A DNA stretch of 64,000 bases, from contig OZ059899.1 in assembly GCA_964057225.1 (NCBI GenBank), forward strand, positions 13,772,501-13,836,500. Reading direction: 5' to 3'. The DNA is from Auanema rhodensis (lineage: Eukaryota > Nematoda > Chromadorea > Rhabditida > Rhabditidae). The position numbers and the translations under genes were made by a program. Below are positions 12,556-24,432 of this stretch, in pieces. The notes under the pieces are model-generated. The model made no database searches. It saw only the letters and a program-made list of their open reading frames with translations, and was not told where the DNA came from. Within the stretch, counting starts at the first letter, position 1. Each line of letters starts with the position of its first letter.

Positions 12556-13717
12556 ATGAATACTGTATGGAATATGTAACCTTGTACGCCGTCGACTAGA
12601 AAGACTGTGGGGCTTCTAAAAGGGAAGCGTCCGACGTTCATCGCACAGAACTGTATCGGTTTTGCTGGAACCTCTAAAGAAGTTCTAATCCGAGTGGAAT
12701 CAGCTTCAATATCTTTGTGACTGATCTGAAGAAAATTCAAAATATTCGGAAAGTTTTAAAACACAGTATGCTCAAAGACTGTCTGACTATCGAGTGTACA
12801 GGATAAGGTTGGGTAAGAGTATCCGAAATTTTTTTCTTTTTCAAATTTTTAAATATAACATTGCTTTTTTAAAATTATATATATAAGTAGGTTATAATAA
12901 TTTTATATTTTGTATTCAATATTCTGATCATTTATTTTAAAAACAAAATAATTATTGTATTGTATTCACTCATTCCCTCATTCACTCAATCATTTTAGTT
13001 TCAAAATTTTTGTATTTTGTTATAAGTAAGTTGAAAAAATCATGAAATATTAGTTAAATAATAATTGGCTCATTCTTGTTTTGATGTCGTTTCGAAATTG
13101 TATTTAGGCTTTCAATCATGTTTCAACTTATGCTACTTCTTCATTGTCTCAAGTAATTGTCAAATTGCAAGTCTACAAATGAATATTATTTATCTAATAA
13201 TATATTTTATTTTAATATTTGTATAATAATTTTAGTTGATATTAATCCCATAAATAAGATAAAGCTTTAGTATTCAAAAAACAATCAGTTTTTTTTTAAA
13301 GAAATAATATACTAAAGATTTGAACACTCATATCTAAATATACAAATGCATGATAGAAGGAAAACTTATATAACTATTTATAATATATATTATTTAAAAG
13401 AAAGATAACATAAAATAGATAAATATTTCTGAAGAATATACGAAAACACAAAAATTTACTCCAATCGTCAGAATGTTTTGACGTCAAAGAATTTGTTTCG
13501 TTTCTTCGCGTAGCAATTTTCATTTTTCAATCAAAAATTACTTGGAACGGTTGTATAAATTTTCTGTATAATATTTCTAAAATTCAATATCAAAAAGTTT
13601 CATAGGATTCAAATTATCTTCATATTTAAAGTAAAATATTGTTCTAAAAGCAAAGAAATTATAGAGAACTGAGGTTAATCATTCAAGTATTTTTGAATAC
13701 GATACTTGGCGTTAGTC
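12556..13717. other. Intergenic gap between the convergent chemoreceptors
   Basis: No gene is seen. The part at about 12575-12720 is clearly less AT-rich than its surroundings and has an open frame on the minus strand with no recognisable domain. The rest is very AT-rich. Confidence 0.5.
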
Positions 13718-15225
13718 TCATTTCCTTCTCTGGAATTGTTCAACCTGAATTTAGATTTTTTGAGATTGTTATCAAATTCTAGTAAATAATACCGTTGACT
13801 TTGACATAGTAGGGAATATTGACTTAATAGTAGATCTGTAAGCTGAGTTATAACGTAACGAAACTAAAGTACTTATAATATAACTTGAACAAAATGATAT
13901 AAAAGACAGTTCGTATATTTCTAAATATAATTTTTTTAAAATTAAAATTTTATTTATAAAATACTTGAAGGAATTTCAGTAAACAGAAACCCTAGAAACA
14001 TGGTTGCAGTAGGACAAGATATAGTAATTGATATTATTGTAGACTAAACAAAAGAAATTGCTTAAGAAATTTGAAATATTTGAAATATTACCTGAACTAA
14101 TAACATTTTAAAAGCATATCGATGTTGCTTTATCGTTTCAATTGATAAATATGATTGTGTTTCTTTAATAGCTTTAATTATTAAATATGATGAAACTAAT
14201 ATTGCCTGAAAATTATATAAAATATTTTTAATAAACATATATGTATTTACAATAATTATTTTGAAATTATAATTAGTTTCTGCATAAGTAACTTAATTCA
14301 CGTACATATGAGCTATATATAGTTTAATCAAATATTAATAATCTTTTTAATTAAAAAATTATGAAATTATTAAAACGAAAATTTATGAAAATTAAAGATT
14401 TTTGAAGATTTTTCGTTCAAAAATTAATTTTCATTCATGGTTAATTGCTTACCACACATGTTAAAGCTAAAGCTACTAGAGCTGCGATTAAAAATATGGC
14501 TCCAAAGCCATTCATATCTATATATGTGAATGATGTTTTGTAATAATATTGAATTTCTGCTTTTGAGAACTGAAATATTTGGTTGATTTACAACTAATTT
14601 GATATGTAAAATACATTGGAAGGATGTTCCTCAACAACATAATCTGTTTCCGTACTGATGCCAAAGATAGTGGTAGCTAGAACAATTAAACCCAAGGCTA
14701 TGCTCAAGTTCAAACCATAAAAGAAATTATCATTCTTAAAGCAAATATTCATGATTTTAAATAAAAAAAGTAAATGTTGAAAACCTTAAGTATATTATTT
14801 CGAATCGAGACAATCTCTAAACGATTTAGAAATGAAGCAATAATGAAAGATATATGTAAACAATAGCTAATAATCATTATAAAACATAAGGATTTACAAG
14901 ATAATCCAAATCTTGGTCCTTCACAATAAAAATAATTATAATTTAAAACTAAATAATATCGTGATACAGCAGACCAATTTAAACATGTTATAGCTAAAAC
15001 AATCTGTAAAGAAAAAAGTTATGATTTTTCCAAAAGAAATGATCAAAATCCTACATTTTGACAGAAAGATATGTAAAGCAATCTTTTTGATTCTTTAGCT
15101 GATATTGATTTGAAGAAAATGTAGAATTTAAAGAAAAGTAGCATAATAGATGCAACAGTGATAATATCATAAGCGGTATTCGCAAAATGATGATGAGGAT
15201 CATAGTTAAGAGATTCCGAATCCAT
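13718..15225 (-). CDS. Seven-transmembrane chemoreceptor, paralogue of the 10992-12555 gene
   Basis: Minus-strand exons are 15225-15055, 15003-14785, 14734-14615, 14569-14453, 14205-14092, 14043-13965, 13920-13793, 13744-13718, giving about 324 aa. Every intron has the same position and phase as in the plus-strand neighbour. Exons 2, 3 and 5 and the exon 6+7 total (219, 120, 114, 207 nt) are identical in length. Shared residues include the TM2/TM3 block with SRYYLVL versus ARYYLVL, and the KQHRYAFKMLLVQ stretch before TM6. The C-terminal exon differs (VEQFQRRK end). The stops of the two genes face each other across about 1.16 kb, so this is an inverted duplication. Sensory function is inferred from the family. 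Confidence 0.85.
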
Positions 15226-16522
15226 TACCGTATTCAGTATATTTCGAATTAAACCTTGAATTTCCTAGTTCCTATATAAGAATATATTTATTCCCTATAA
15301 ATATTTAAAGAAAAATAATAATATTACTAGAAGAATCACTGTAAATTAATATATTAAATGATAATGTTCTCAGATGTATTTATACCAAATTATAAGAAAT
15401 TGTTCATTAAAGCAGAAACAAAAAGGAAATGCAGTTGGTTCTTGCTCAATAAGATCAAATGATATGTTTGTACGAGTGAGTGAGGAAGAAGAAAGAACTC
15501 AATAAATGTGAAAAACTACTGTTTACAAATGATTTCAAAGAAAAAGAATAGGATAAACTAAATTATATAATTGAATATATAAATTTCATATCAGAAATGT
15601 TTTTATATTTTCAAATTAAGTAAATATGATTCGAGATTATGAATTAAATTATCTAAGATTATCTAAAATAATTCAAAAAATTATATAAAATAAGCGAGAT
15701 GAAGTGATCGGACCAATTAAAATGCAATGACCACCAAAAGTTATAACGGCAGAAAAGATTTTGATATATTTTAATTTTGGAACTACTTTATAGTCTGTTA
15801 TGATCTTTAGTTAAATTATAGCTTGTTCTGTTTTTTTGTTTTTTTGTATTTTTTAAATAATTTTTCTGAGACTCTCACATTTTATAAAATATTTTAAAAG
15901 AGTTAGGAGTTTAGTTAAGAGTTTGAAAGAGTTTAAGCAGTAAAACTTAAAAGTAAAAATTTATTTTACATATAATCTACTAATATTATAAATAAGTATA
16001 ACTTAATTATTAGAAAAATAGATAAGTTAAGTTGTTTAGTATTTCTGATTCAAAGGGGTTGGGGATCTGATAATATCGAGAATAGCATGATGTGAAGAGC
16101 CGACTCATCTGTATACATGATATATCAACTGAGCTTACATATACAATTTGCATTTCTTCTGTATAATAAGGAAGAAGTAGTTTTTTTGTTTTTTTTTAAT
16201 TTGCCAGCTTCCAACATATGTTTATAAACCTTAGTAGCATGCACACACTTGTATGATGATCCTATTAATCTTTTGATAAATATTTTATATAATACCTCTA
16301 CAATCAGGAAATATATAATATATAAGTTTTTTTTATAAATACAAATGTTTTTATATAAAAAAATTGTATTTCTTAATAATGAATTGTTTTTAATTCATAT
16401 TGAATACTTTAAATTAGGTCAATGATTTTTCAGATTGAGGTGTATAGTAGTACAAGAATACGAAAGTGGCTTTGTATTTGAATTTCAAGATCATAACATG
16501 TTTTTCTATTTCTTTTATCTAA

Positions 16523-16558
<36 letters not shown>

Positions 16559-16589
16559 CTTATATAAAAATATTATCTTTAGAAATAAT
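15226..16589. other. Intergenic, AT-rich, no gene seen
   Basis: This separates the minus-strand chemoreceptor start from the collagen start, so it must hold both promoters. It contains a perfect AT run at about 16526-16557 and several poly-T stretches. No conserved motif is recognised. Confidence 0.6.
16526..16557. repeat. AT dinucleotide microsatellite
   Basis: About 16 AT units, 30 nt upstream of the collagen acceptor/start. Confidence 0.95.
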
Positions 16590-18161
16590 ATGAAATCTTC
16601 ATTTCATGGAGTACCCAAATTCAACAACTTTCTATGTTCTAATTACAATCGTGAGAGTAAGTAAAACTTTATTTTATTCCGTTTTTTTCAAATTTTAAAG
16701 CATTTCCAGCATTTTATATTCGTCTTATAATATTTTGTATTATATCAGCAATTTTTTGTCTTTTATTTGTATTTCTTATTGTTCCATGGTTTCTCACTGC
16801 AACCGGCGATTCGTTTCATACTTTTCGAGCAATAGCATTAGCTTTCCGGGTACGTTTTCTTTTTTTTTTTTTAAATTAATTCCTCTTTTGTTGATGAAAA
16901 AAACGTTTTTTGCTCTTTTCAGGAACGGACTGAAGGCGAATTATCTATAATACGAACGCGACAATTTCGGAAACGAAGAAATACATCCGGTTTTTCGGAT
17001 CAAATTCTCAGATTATCAAGCATGTTGATTACAGATGATGACTTTCCTAAAGGATTCATTCCATTTCCTTTCCGGAAATATCGTCATGCAACAGTGAATT
17101 CTGGAAGCATGGATAAGCTTTTACTTGAGCCTGTAACAACTTCATCAACATCATCCGATACTTCAACGTCATGCATGGGACCACCGGGGATGCCTGGTAA
17201 GTTTATATTTTTTAAATTTCAATTTATAAAGCGTTGTAGGAAATAATGGATGGGATGGGGCTGAAGGAAAACCTGGTAATGATGGCTCTAGGGGTTTAGA
17301 TAGCCATGAGATCATGATGAGCATATCGGAACAGTGCATTCAATGTCCTGCTGGACCTCAGGGAGTTGCAGGTCCAATTGGACCAATTGGGCCCCAGGTT
17401 ATCAATGCATACGAAACAAAAATTGAAAATTCGATTTCAGGGAGCTCCGGGGCTTCGTGGAATACCAGGTCAAAACGGTATTGACGGAGTGCCAGGTGAA
17501 ATTAGCTATGAATCTGGACTTCCTGGGCCTGCCGGAAGACCTGGACCTCCGGGGCCACCAGGTCCACCAGGCAACGACGTATTTTCCGGAAAAGGAAGTC
17601 CAGGTTCGGAAAAAACAACTATCAAATAATATGTTCACAGAAAAAACTTCCTGTTTGCATTGGAATTTTTTTAGGTTATCCAGGACCACCGGGTGAAAAG
17701 GGGCCCACAGGTCCCATAGGTGAACCTGGATTAGGTTACAAGGGTCCAGTTGGACAACCGGGCTCTCCAGGAGCACCTGGTGCACCAGGTTCAGCCGGAA
17801 ACGACGGTATACCGGGTGAGCCCGGCTCTCCCGGAACAGATAATGAGTTAGTTCTGAAGCAATATGAGCTTCTCTTCTTGCTCCACGGTATTTCTCTCAT
17901 TCATATTGCAGCTATTGTCCATGTCCGCCACGCAGTCCATCAACAGATGAAGTAGCAGTGCCAGCTAGTGAGGTAAAATATACAAAGAAAGAAGAGAATA
18001 AATCAATGAAATGAGTTCCTGATTATTAGTAAAAATATTTTAATTATAATGTTACCTGACACCTTCATTAATGATCAAATTTCAAATTGTTACAGCAATC
18101 GGAGACAGACGACATCGTTACCTGGCTGGATGTAAAACTGAAAAGACAACCTGAAATTTAA
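16590..18161 (+). CDS. Cuticle collagen, membrane-anchored and furin-processed type
   Basis: Eight exons: 16590-16656, 16710-16849, 16923-17196, 17240-17397, 17441-17603, 17675-17846, 17912-17972, 18096-18161; about 366 aa. Near the N-terminus is one strong hydrophobic segment ([17 protein letters not shown]). Next come a basic RQFRKRRN stretch matching the RxxR subtilisin-type processing site of nematode cuticle collagens, a non-collagenous spacer, and interrupted Gly-X-Y blocks starting GPPGMPG. Cys pairs flank the Gly-X-Y blocks (CIQCPAG, YCPCPPR), as in cuticle collagens that crosslink through disulfides. The start follows a CTTTAG acceptor by 7 nt. The exon 2 acceptor could also be at 16700 (3 residues longer). 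The protein should be secreted by hypodermis into the cuticle. Confidence 0.92.
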
Positions 18162-20675
18162 CATTTAATTTCTTTTAAATTAATTTAATTTGCATAAAAA
18201 ATATATATTATCTCAAAAACAATATTTTCTGTGTTCTTCTTCAAGTTTAATCATAAAAAAATCTTAAAAACTCTAAATATGAGCCATGGCAACCAAGTTG
18301 AACTATAGCTGTTAGATTAAAAGATACAATGAGCACAATATATCTTCTATATTTAGGCTTATTTTTGTAAAAAAATTGTAAACAATAAAGACAAACCACA
18401 GTTTTTTACTTCTTTCTTTTCCACCCTTTTTCTTTATTTTTGGCAGAAAAGAAGACCGAAAGTTTAATTTGTTTGTGTTAGTCTCGTCTGTAAACAAACT
18501 TGAGAGACACAATATAACCTATGAGTTCATTATAACTTAATTTTCATCGAATAATTAGTATATTTATGAAATATATTCTTCTACTATAGCTATATAAAAT
18601 AATTTTTATTTCATTTATTTATATAAATATAAGTATATTCTATTAATAGCTTCATTATTTAAAAGTTCAAGAACAAATGACGTTGCCGTCCGTAGGTATT
18701 AGGCTTTTCCTATGTTTTTTCTCGTTCGATCTATCATTAGTCATTAGCTCTTCATATTAATCATGATCATTTGCCCATCTACTTATACAGTCATTTAACT
18801 TTGAACAAAAAAAAAACTTTTTTTTTGCGAATTTTGAATGAAACGAATCAGAACAGAATCCTGAAAGTGCTAGCATGCTGAGAAGCGTACATGTGGTGCT
18901 TGGCAACGTCGACATCACACATCAGAATATTTCCCATATATACATAGGTATTAGCTAAAAACTTGAAAGCCTATTGAACGTATATCTAAATTCAGTAACA
19001 CATATTTCTAGCTTATTGCCCTGTTAACTATAAGATCTGAGTTTGATTTGTGCTGAACCTCTTCAAAATAATTTTTTAACCAAGAATTTAAAAAGCTAGA
19101 TGAAGTGTTCTATGTGAGAAGATATAGAGGAAGACAGCCAGACGATGATGGTGATGTGGATGAAGAGGAACAAATAATTGTATAGTTAAGTCTGTGAAAA
19201 TCATGTTCTATTGAAGATACTTGGAAGGAAAAACTGTTGGATAGTTCAATTGATTCTCTTATCTTCTTCACTTCGTCTTCGCACCCCACAATTTTATCAT
19301 CAAATCCTCTTCTGTGTTTCATATGCTCTTAGTCGCAGTTTTCGCTCATTTCCACTTGACACTCATCTCCATTGTACTCAAGCCTTATCATCCTGCTTAG
19401 GAATCTTTGAACCGGCATGCAACAAACTTGAAAAATGCCTCTCTGTTCTCTTGGCTATTACAGCAGTAGACTGAGAAGCAGTAAAAGATTAGGTGATATG
19501 CAGCTCAAACAACTTAGAAAAGAAGAAAGAAGAGTACTACTATCTTCAGAATTAGGCTCTTCCTTCGTTAAATTTTGCTGCAACAACCTCAAAGTCATCA
19601 AAAAGCATTGTCTGGATGACTTTAAACGATTGATAGAAAAACGATAGTCCTTCTATTCACTCGTGTGATGCGAAAACAGGCCAAAAAATCCTGGTTATTT
19701 CAGTATCATATGAGTTAACAGCTACTGTCCTTTATGTTTGTGCTTTTTGCTTCCTCTTCTTCTTGTCTTTACGTTGTGTCTGAGGACGGTGATACAGAAG
19801 AACACCAGAAGCATCTGAAGTCTTGTTCGAGTGTCCGAGAGCCACGTTGATAGGTGGAAGATTAAAGAGAGAATGCGAAAGAAAATAATATAGTTGAGTA
19901 CAACTAGAACAGAAGGAGTGTGCTAGCGAAAGAGATGGACGACAAAGAGAGTGAGGACAATGAGAACTGAGAAAAGAGACGATACGATATTGAAGACTCA
20001 GGTAGGCGGTTCGGACGATGACGACGACAACGATAATGATGACGAAAAGAAGAAGAAGAAGAAGAAGAAGAAGCACAGTGTTGGTGCAAACAATCTACCT
20101 GTGCCGTCCTTCTCTGTCCTTCATACTTATCCTCATTCATCCCCAACTACAATCGTCGATTCCTCTTCGTTTTCCTCTTTACGTCGAAGCCAGATATACC
20201 TCCTCTTTCAAACGAGAAAAGCACAGTCATCTCACAAGCTCATTTTTTCTCCAAAAAAATATTTTTTTCCTCAAAATAGTTTGTATAATATATGATTATC
20301 AAGCTATATAATTTATATTTGTTGTATTGAATAGAGTTCCAGGCCAAATTGTTAAATCTCCAAAAATCCGTTGATCTCTCCGTATATCTTTCTATCTATC
20401 TCTCACATTCTCATCAATCGTTTTTCAAATATAATCCTCTATTGTTCATCAAAACAATAAGTAGTGTGAATTACCATGTTATACCTGATAGTCACAAAAA
20501 TTTTTTTTTAACTTTTGTTTTAAATTTTGATCTCTTTTTTAATTTTTTTTTTATGTTATTCAAGTTCATCTAATCAGAATTTATTTTTTTTAGGATAAGT
20601 TTTATAAAACTGAATTTATAGTAATAAGGCAATCGGAAATCACTAGTTAAGTTGCAAAAGAAGAAGAACGACAAC
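18162..20675. other. Intergenic 2.5 kb, no gene supported
   Basis: This is AT-rich with short open frames on both strands, none with a domain. The frames at 19732-20311 run through an acidic/lysine low-complexity block caused by GAC/GAT and GAA repeats. It probably holds the collagen 3' end and regulatory DNA for the LITAF gene that starts at 20676. Confidence 0.55.
20047..20073. repeat. GAA trinucleotide microsatellite
   Basis: About nine AAG/GAA units following a GAC/GAT-rich stretch; intergenic. Confidence 0.95.
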
Positions 20676-21587
<912 letters not shown>

Positions 21588-22054
21588 ATTTCTGATGATT
21601 TAATATAGTTAATTGGAAAAAATATTAACTGCCATAGACATTGTGTATTATATCAACACAATTGAATATGAAATCGAAATTTTATGTCTTTTTTTCAATA
21701 CCATATGATGTTTATTCATAAACAAAATGTAAAATTTAATAATGACAGTTCAGAATTATGCAGTATTGACAGCAACAATTATGCGAAAAAATCGATTATT
21801 ATGGAAGTATTATACTGGGACAAGGCAATTGACATGAAAACATTGTACATCTAAGATATAATATAGAAAAATATTATAGTAAAATCTATTGACTCTACTA
21901 CAGTGACCTACGAAACCCAAAGTTAGTACCTCGGACTTGAACACCTGGTTCTATGTTTTAGCTTAATTATGATTCGCGTAATTATGTTATATGTTATAAA
22001 ATATCAGAAACGAGTATGACAAGAGTAGGTTAGTTGACAAGAATACGTAAAAGC
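21588..22054. other. Intergenic between convergent LITAF genes
   Basis: A 467-nt AT-rich gap that must hold both 3' ends. No gene is seen. Confidence 0.6.
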
Positions 22055-22545
22055 TCACACACGAGAATATCGGCCAAGATGAATTTTACAAGCTGGGCAA
22101 GAATGGATAACGTCCAGGCATTTATCAACGAAAAATGGAATGCAGCAGAAGCACCAGGGAATACATAGCAAGAAAAATCCCAGAATTACGCATGCTCCGA
22201 GCACAAGCCAGGGCAACAGCCCGGCTACACGTTCAATATGTGTAACGATATGAGCCTTGAATATACTCACGTTATTTCATTTGTTTAAAATATAAATTAT
22301 TTAAAACTAACATGGCAGAATGGGCAGTCAAGTTCAACGGGAACAGGACCATATACAGAAGTACGAGCTGTGATAAACATTGGAGGATTTGCATGTCTCT
22401 GAAATTATAAGATAATATAAATAATAATAGATTGAATTCATACTTGAGAGTGTCCACATTGAGCTGGTGGAACTTCTGTTATTATCGTTGGTACATCTGT
22501 GAAGGAAGGTGGTGGTCCTTGATTTTCAACTGGTTTACCTTCCAT
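22055..22545 (-). CDS. LITAF-domain protein, minus-strand copy
   Basis: Minus-strand exons are 22545-22444, 22398-22312, 22255-22055; about 129 aa. The N-terminus is proline-rich and cytosolic (QGPPPSFTDVPTI). The LITAF domain follows: CPFC half-site, hydrophobic segment rich in Leu and Cys (LGACVILGFFLLCIPWCFCC), then IPFFVDKCLDVIHSCPACK and a GRYSR end. The two CxxC half-sites are intact, so zinc binding is expected. The ATG lies 3 nt after a CAG acceptor. The intron after CPFCH matches the intron after CPRCR in the other copy, indicating common descent. The usual PFC of the second half is PFF here. Confidence 0.9.
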
Positions 22546-22997
22546 TACCTGAAATTAAACCGTGTTTTCAAAACATGTTATATTATTATCAATCTCACGA
22601 ATATACATTAATAGAACATTAAATTTCGAAATTAAAAATTAAAGAACGAATATTGATAGTAATATATTTTAAAAAATATAAGGTGCTATTCTTTGAATTT
22701 CATAATAAAAATAGGGTTGTAAATTCGCAATAAGGATGTAGCCCCAGGTATAATAGCGACTAATTAATCCAATTTCCTCAGTTAATTAAAATATAATAAG
22801 CTGTGAATATACAAAAATATCCCTGAGTCATGCCGAAAACAGAAAAAACTTGGACAATTAAGTTGTGATCATAATACGCAATATGTCGTTTCGTCCAAGT
22901 TCTAATTCTTTTCATCTTGTATACTCTGTACAACTATTACTTTCTAAATTAATATATTCAACTGTTTCTGTAGCATAATTACTTGTTGTATTCAGAA
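22546..22997. other. Divergent promoter region between LITAF (-) and BAG1-like (+) genes
   Basis: About 450 nt of AT-rich DNA with acceptor-like CAG on the minus strand at its left end and TTCAG at 22991-22995 on the plus strand at its right end. Both would suit trans-splicing just upstream of the ATGs. Confidence 0.5.
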
Positions 22998-23960
22998 ATG
23001 AAGATCAACGTGTCTATGGGACCTCTTTCTTGCCAATTGAATGTTATCGATGGTGATGAGGCTCTTCAAACTTTAGGAGAGCTAAGAAAGACCATTGGAG
23101 ACAAAGGAAACTTCGATTCTTCTGCTATAAAAATAATTCATCGAGGTAATATCTTATTCATCGTTAATATCAAACGTCCATTTGTCAGGTAAAACACTGA
23201 ACGGTAAAGATGATTTGAGTCTAATCGATTTAAAATTCGCCGAAAATGATAAATTGATAGTTATGGGTAAGCCAAAGTCTGCTATGAAGGTAATTTGTTT
23301 CGTAATTTTCTTGTGCCATTCTCAGTGTTTAGACCGATTCTGGATTCGCAGCATTAAATAAATATGAGAAAGACCATCTTGTTGGCCTTCAGCAACAACT
23401 TTCTGAAATAAGTAAAGATTTGGGAGAGTTAGAAAAGAATTTTCTTGATGGTCTGTTTCGAAAATGTTGAGTTTTGAATTTGAGAATATTTACAGAAATT
23501 AAATCAAGAGAAATGGTTAAGAAAATGGATAAACGCTTAAAGATGTTTACTGAAGTATCTCTTAGACATCTGGAGGCTTTAGATGGAATGTCCATTATAA
23601 CTCCAGAAACCTCAGCTGATCAGGTAATACTTAGGGAATACATCTACTGTTCCTAGTCTGTAAGAGAACATTTTCTGTCTTGAAATGTCTTACCTTTATA
23701 TCTAGTTACGAAGTAGCACAGCAGATGCAACCGCACTTCAATGCTGCGTGACCAACAATGATGTTCACGTAAACTTTCACCACATCATGACATTTTGGGA
23801 ATGCCATCCATCGCAATTTTAACTATTACAGGCTGTATTGAACCGTGAGAAGAGAAAGTCTTTGGTTGTAGGCATTCAAAATCTTTTGAACCTGAATGAT
23901 AAGAATGTACGTCGATTAGAAGAGTTCTTGAGGACACTGGATGAAAAAGCCCAAGAATAA
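22998..23960 (+). CDS. bag-1: BAG1-like Hsp70 co-chaperone (ubiquitin-like plus BAG domain)
   Basis: Exons 22998-23145, 23189-23289, 23333-23450, 23496-23623 and 23832-23960 give about 207 aa, close to the length of nematode BAG-1. The N-terminal half is a ubiquitin-like fold ending IIHRGKTLNGKDDL...KLIVMG. The C-terminal half is a helical BAG domain, with the Hsp70-ATPase-binding last helix NREKRKSLVVGIQNLL. BAG1 proteins act as nucleotide-exchange factors for Hsp70 in the cytosol. An additional in-frame 63-nt segment with good splice sites (23706-23768) lies inside the last intron and would add 21 residues in the middle of the BAG domain. The ATG is 2 nt after TTCAG. Confidence 0.93.
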
Positions 23961-24124
23961 TTGAGCAAAACGTTTTAGAATATGATTCGCTTGACCGATC
24001 TCTTTTGTGATATTCGTTTAGAACACACAATTTCATATATCCTTTTCTAGTTTTAGGAATTAACTAGCTTTTTTTTATTTCTTGTATTATATGTGCAAAT
24101 TGTGAGAGATCTTGAGAAATTAAC

Positions 24125-24130
24125 AATAAA
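24125..24130 (+). promoter_or_regulatory. Poly(A) signal AATAAA for the BAG1-like gene
   Basis: Canonical AATAAA, 165 nt after the BAG1-like stop codon and about 300 nt before the next gene on the same strand. Confidence 0.65.
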
Positions 24131-24432
24131 CTATATCGCTTATTACTTTTTTTTATTTGAAATATTGATCAACTTGAACGAATCATGATCTCTTATTGGT
24201 ATTTCTAGATCTAATGGCGGCTAATCTATGCTCTATAGAATTCATAACTGGCTAAAAACAAAATGCTAACAAAGCAATAATAGCTGAATATCTATTGCAT
24301 ATTCTCACAGGTTACGGACACAATTCGAAAGTCACATTATTGTATAGAAGTATTTGACTATTGATTCTAATTTTCCGGCTTGATATATACAATCATATTC
24401 TTGATTTCCAGTTTCGGACTTGGAACACACTT

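Noticed and set aside
12519-12740. 73-codon minus-strand frame overlapping the chemoreceptor 3' end
   Set aside because: No recognisable domain and it overlaps the last coding exon of the plus-strand receptor. Kept only as a composition anomaly.
19732-20311. Several overlapping frames with Asp-rich and Lys-rich runs on both strands
   Set aside because: They come from GAC/GAT and GAA microsatellite DNA; no conserved domain, splice partner or codon pattern.
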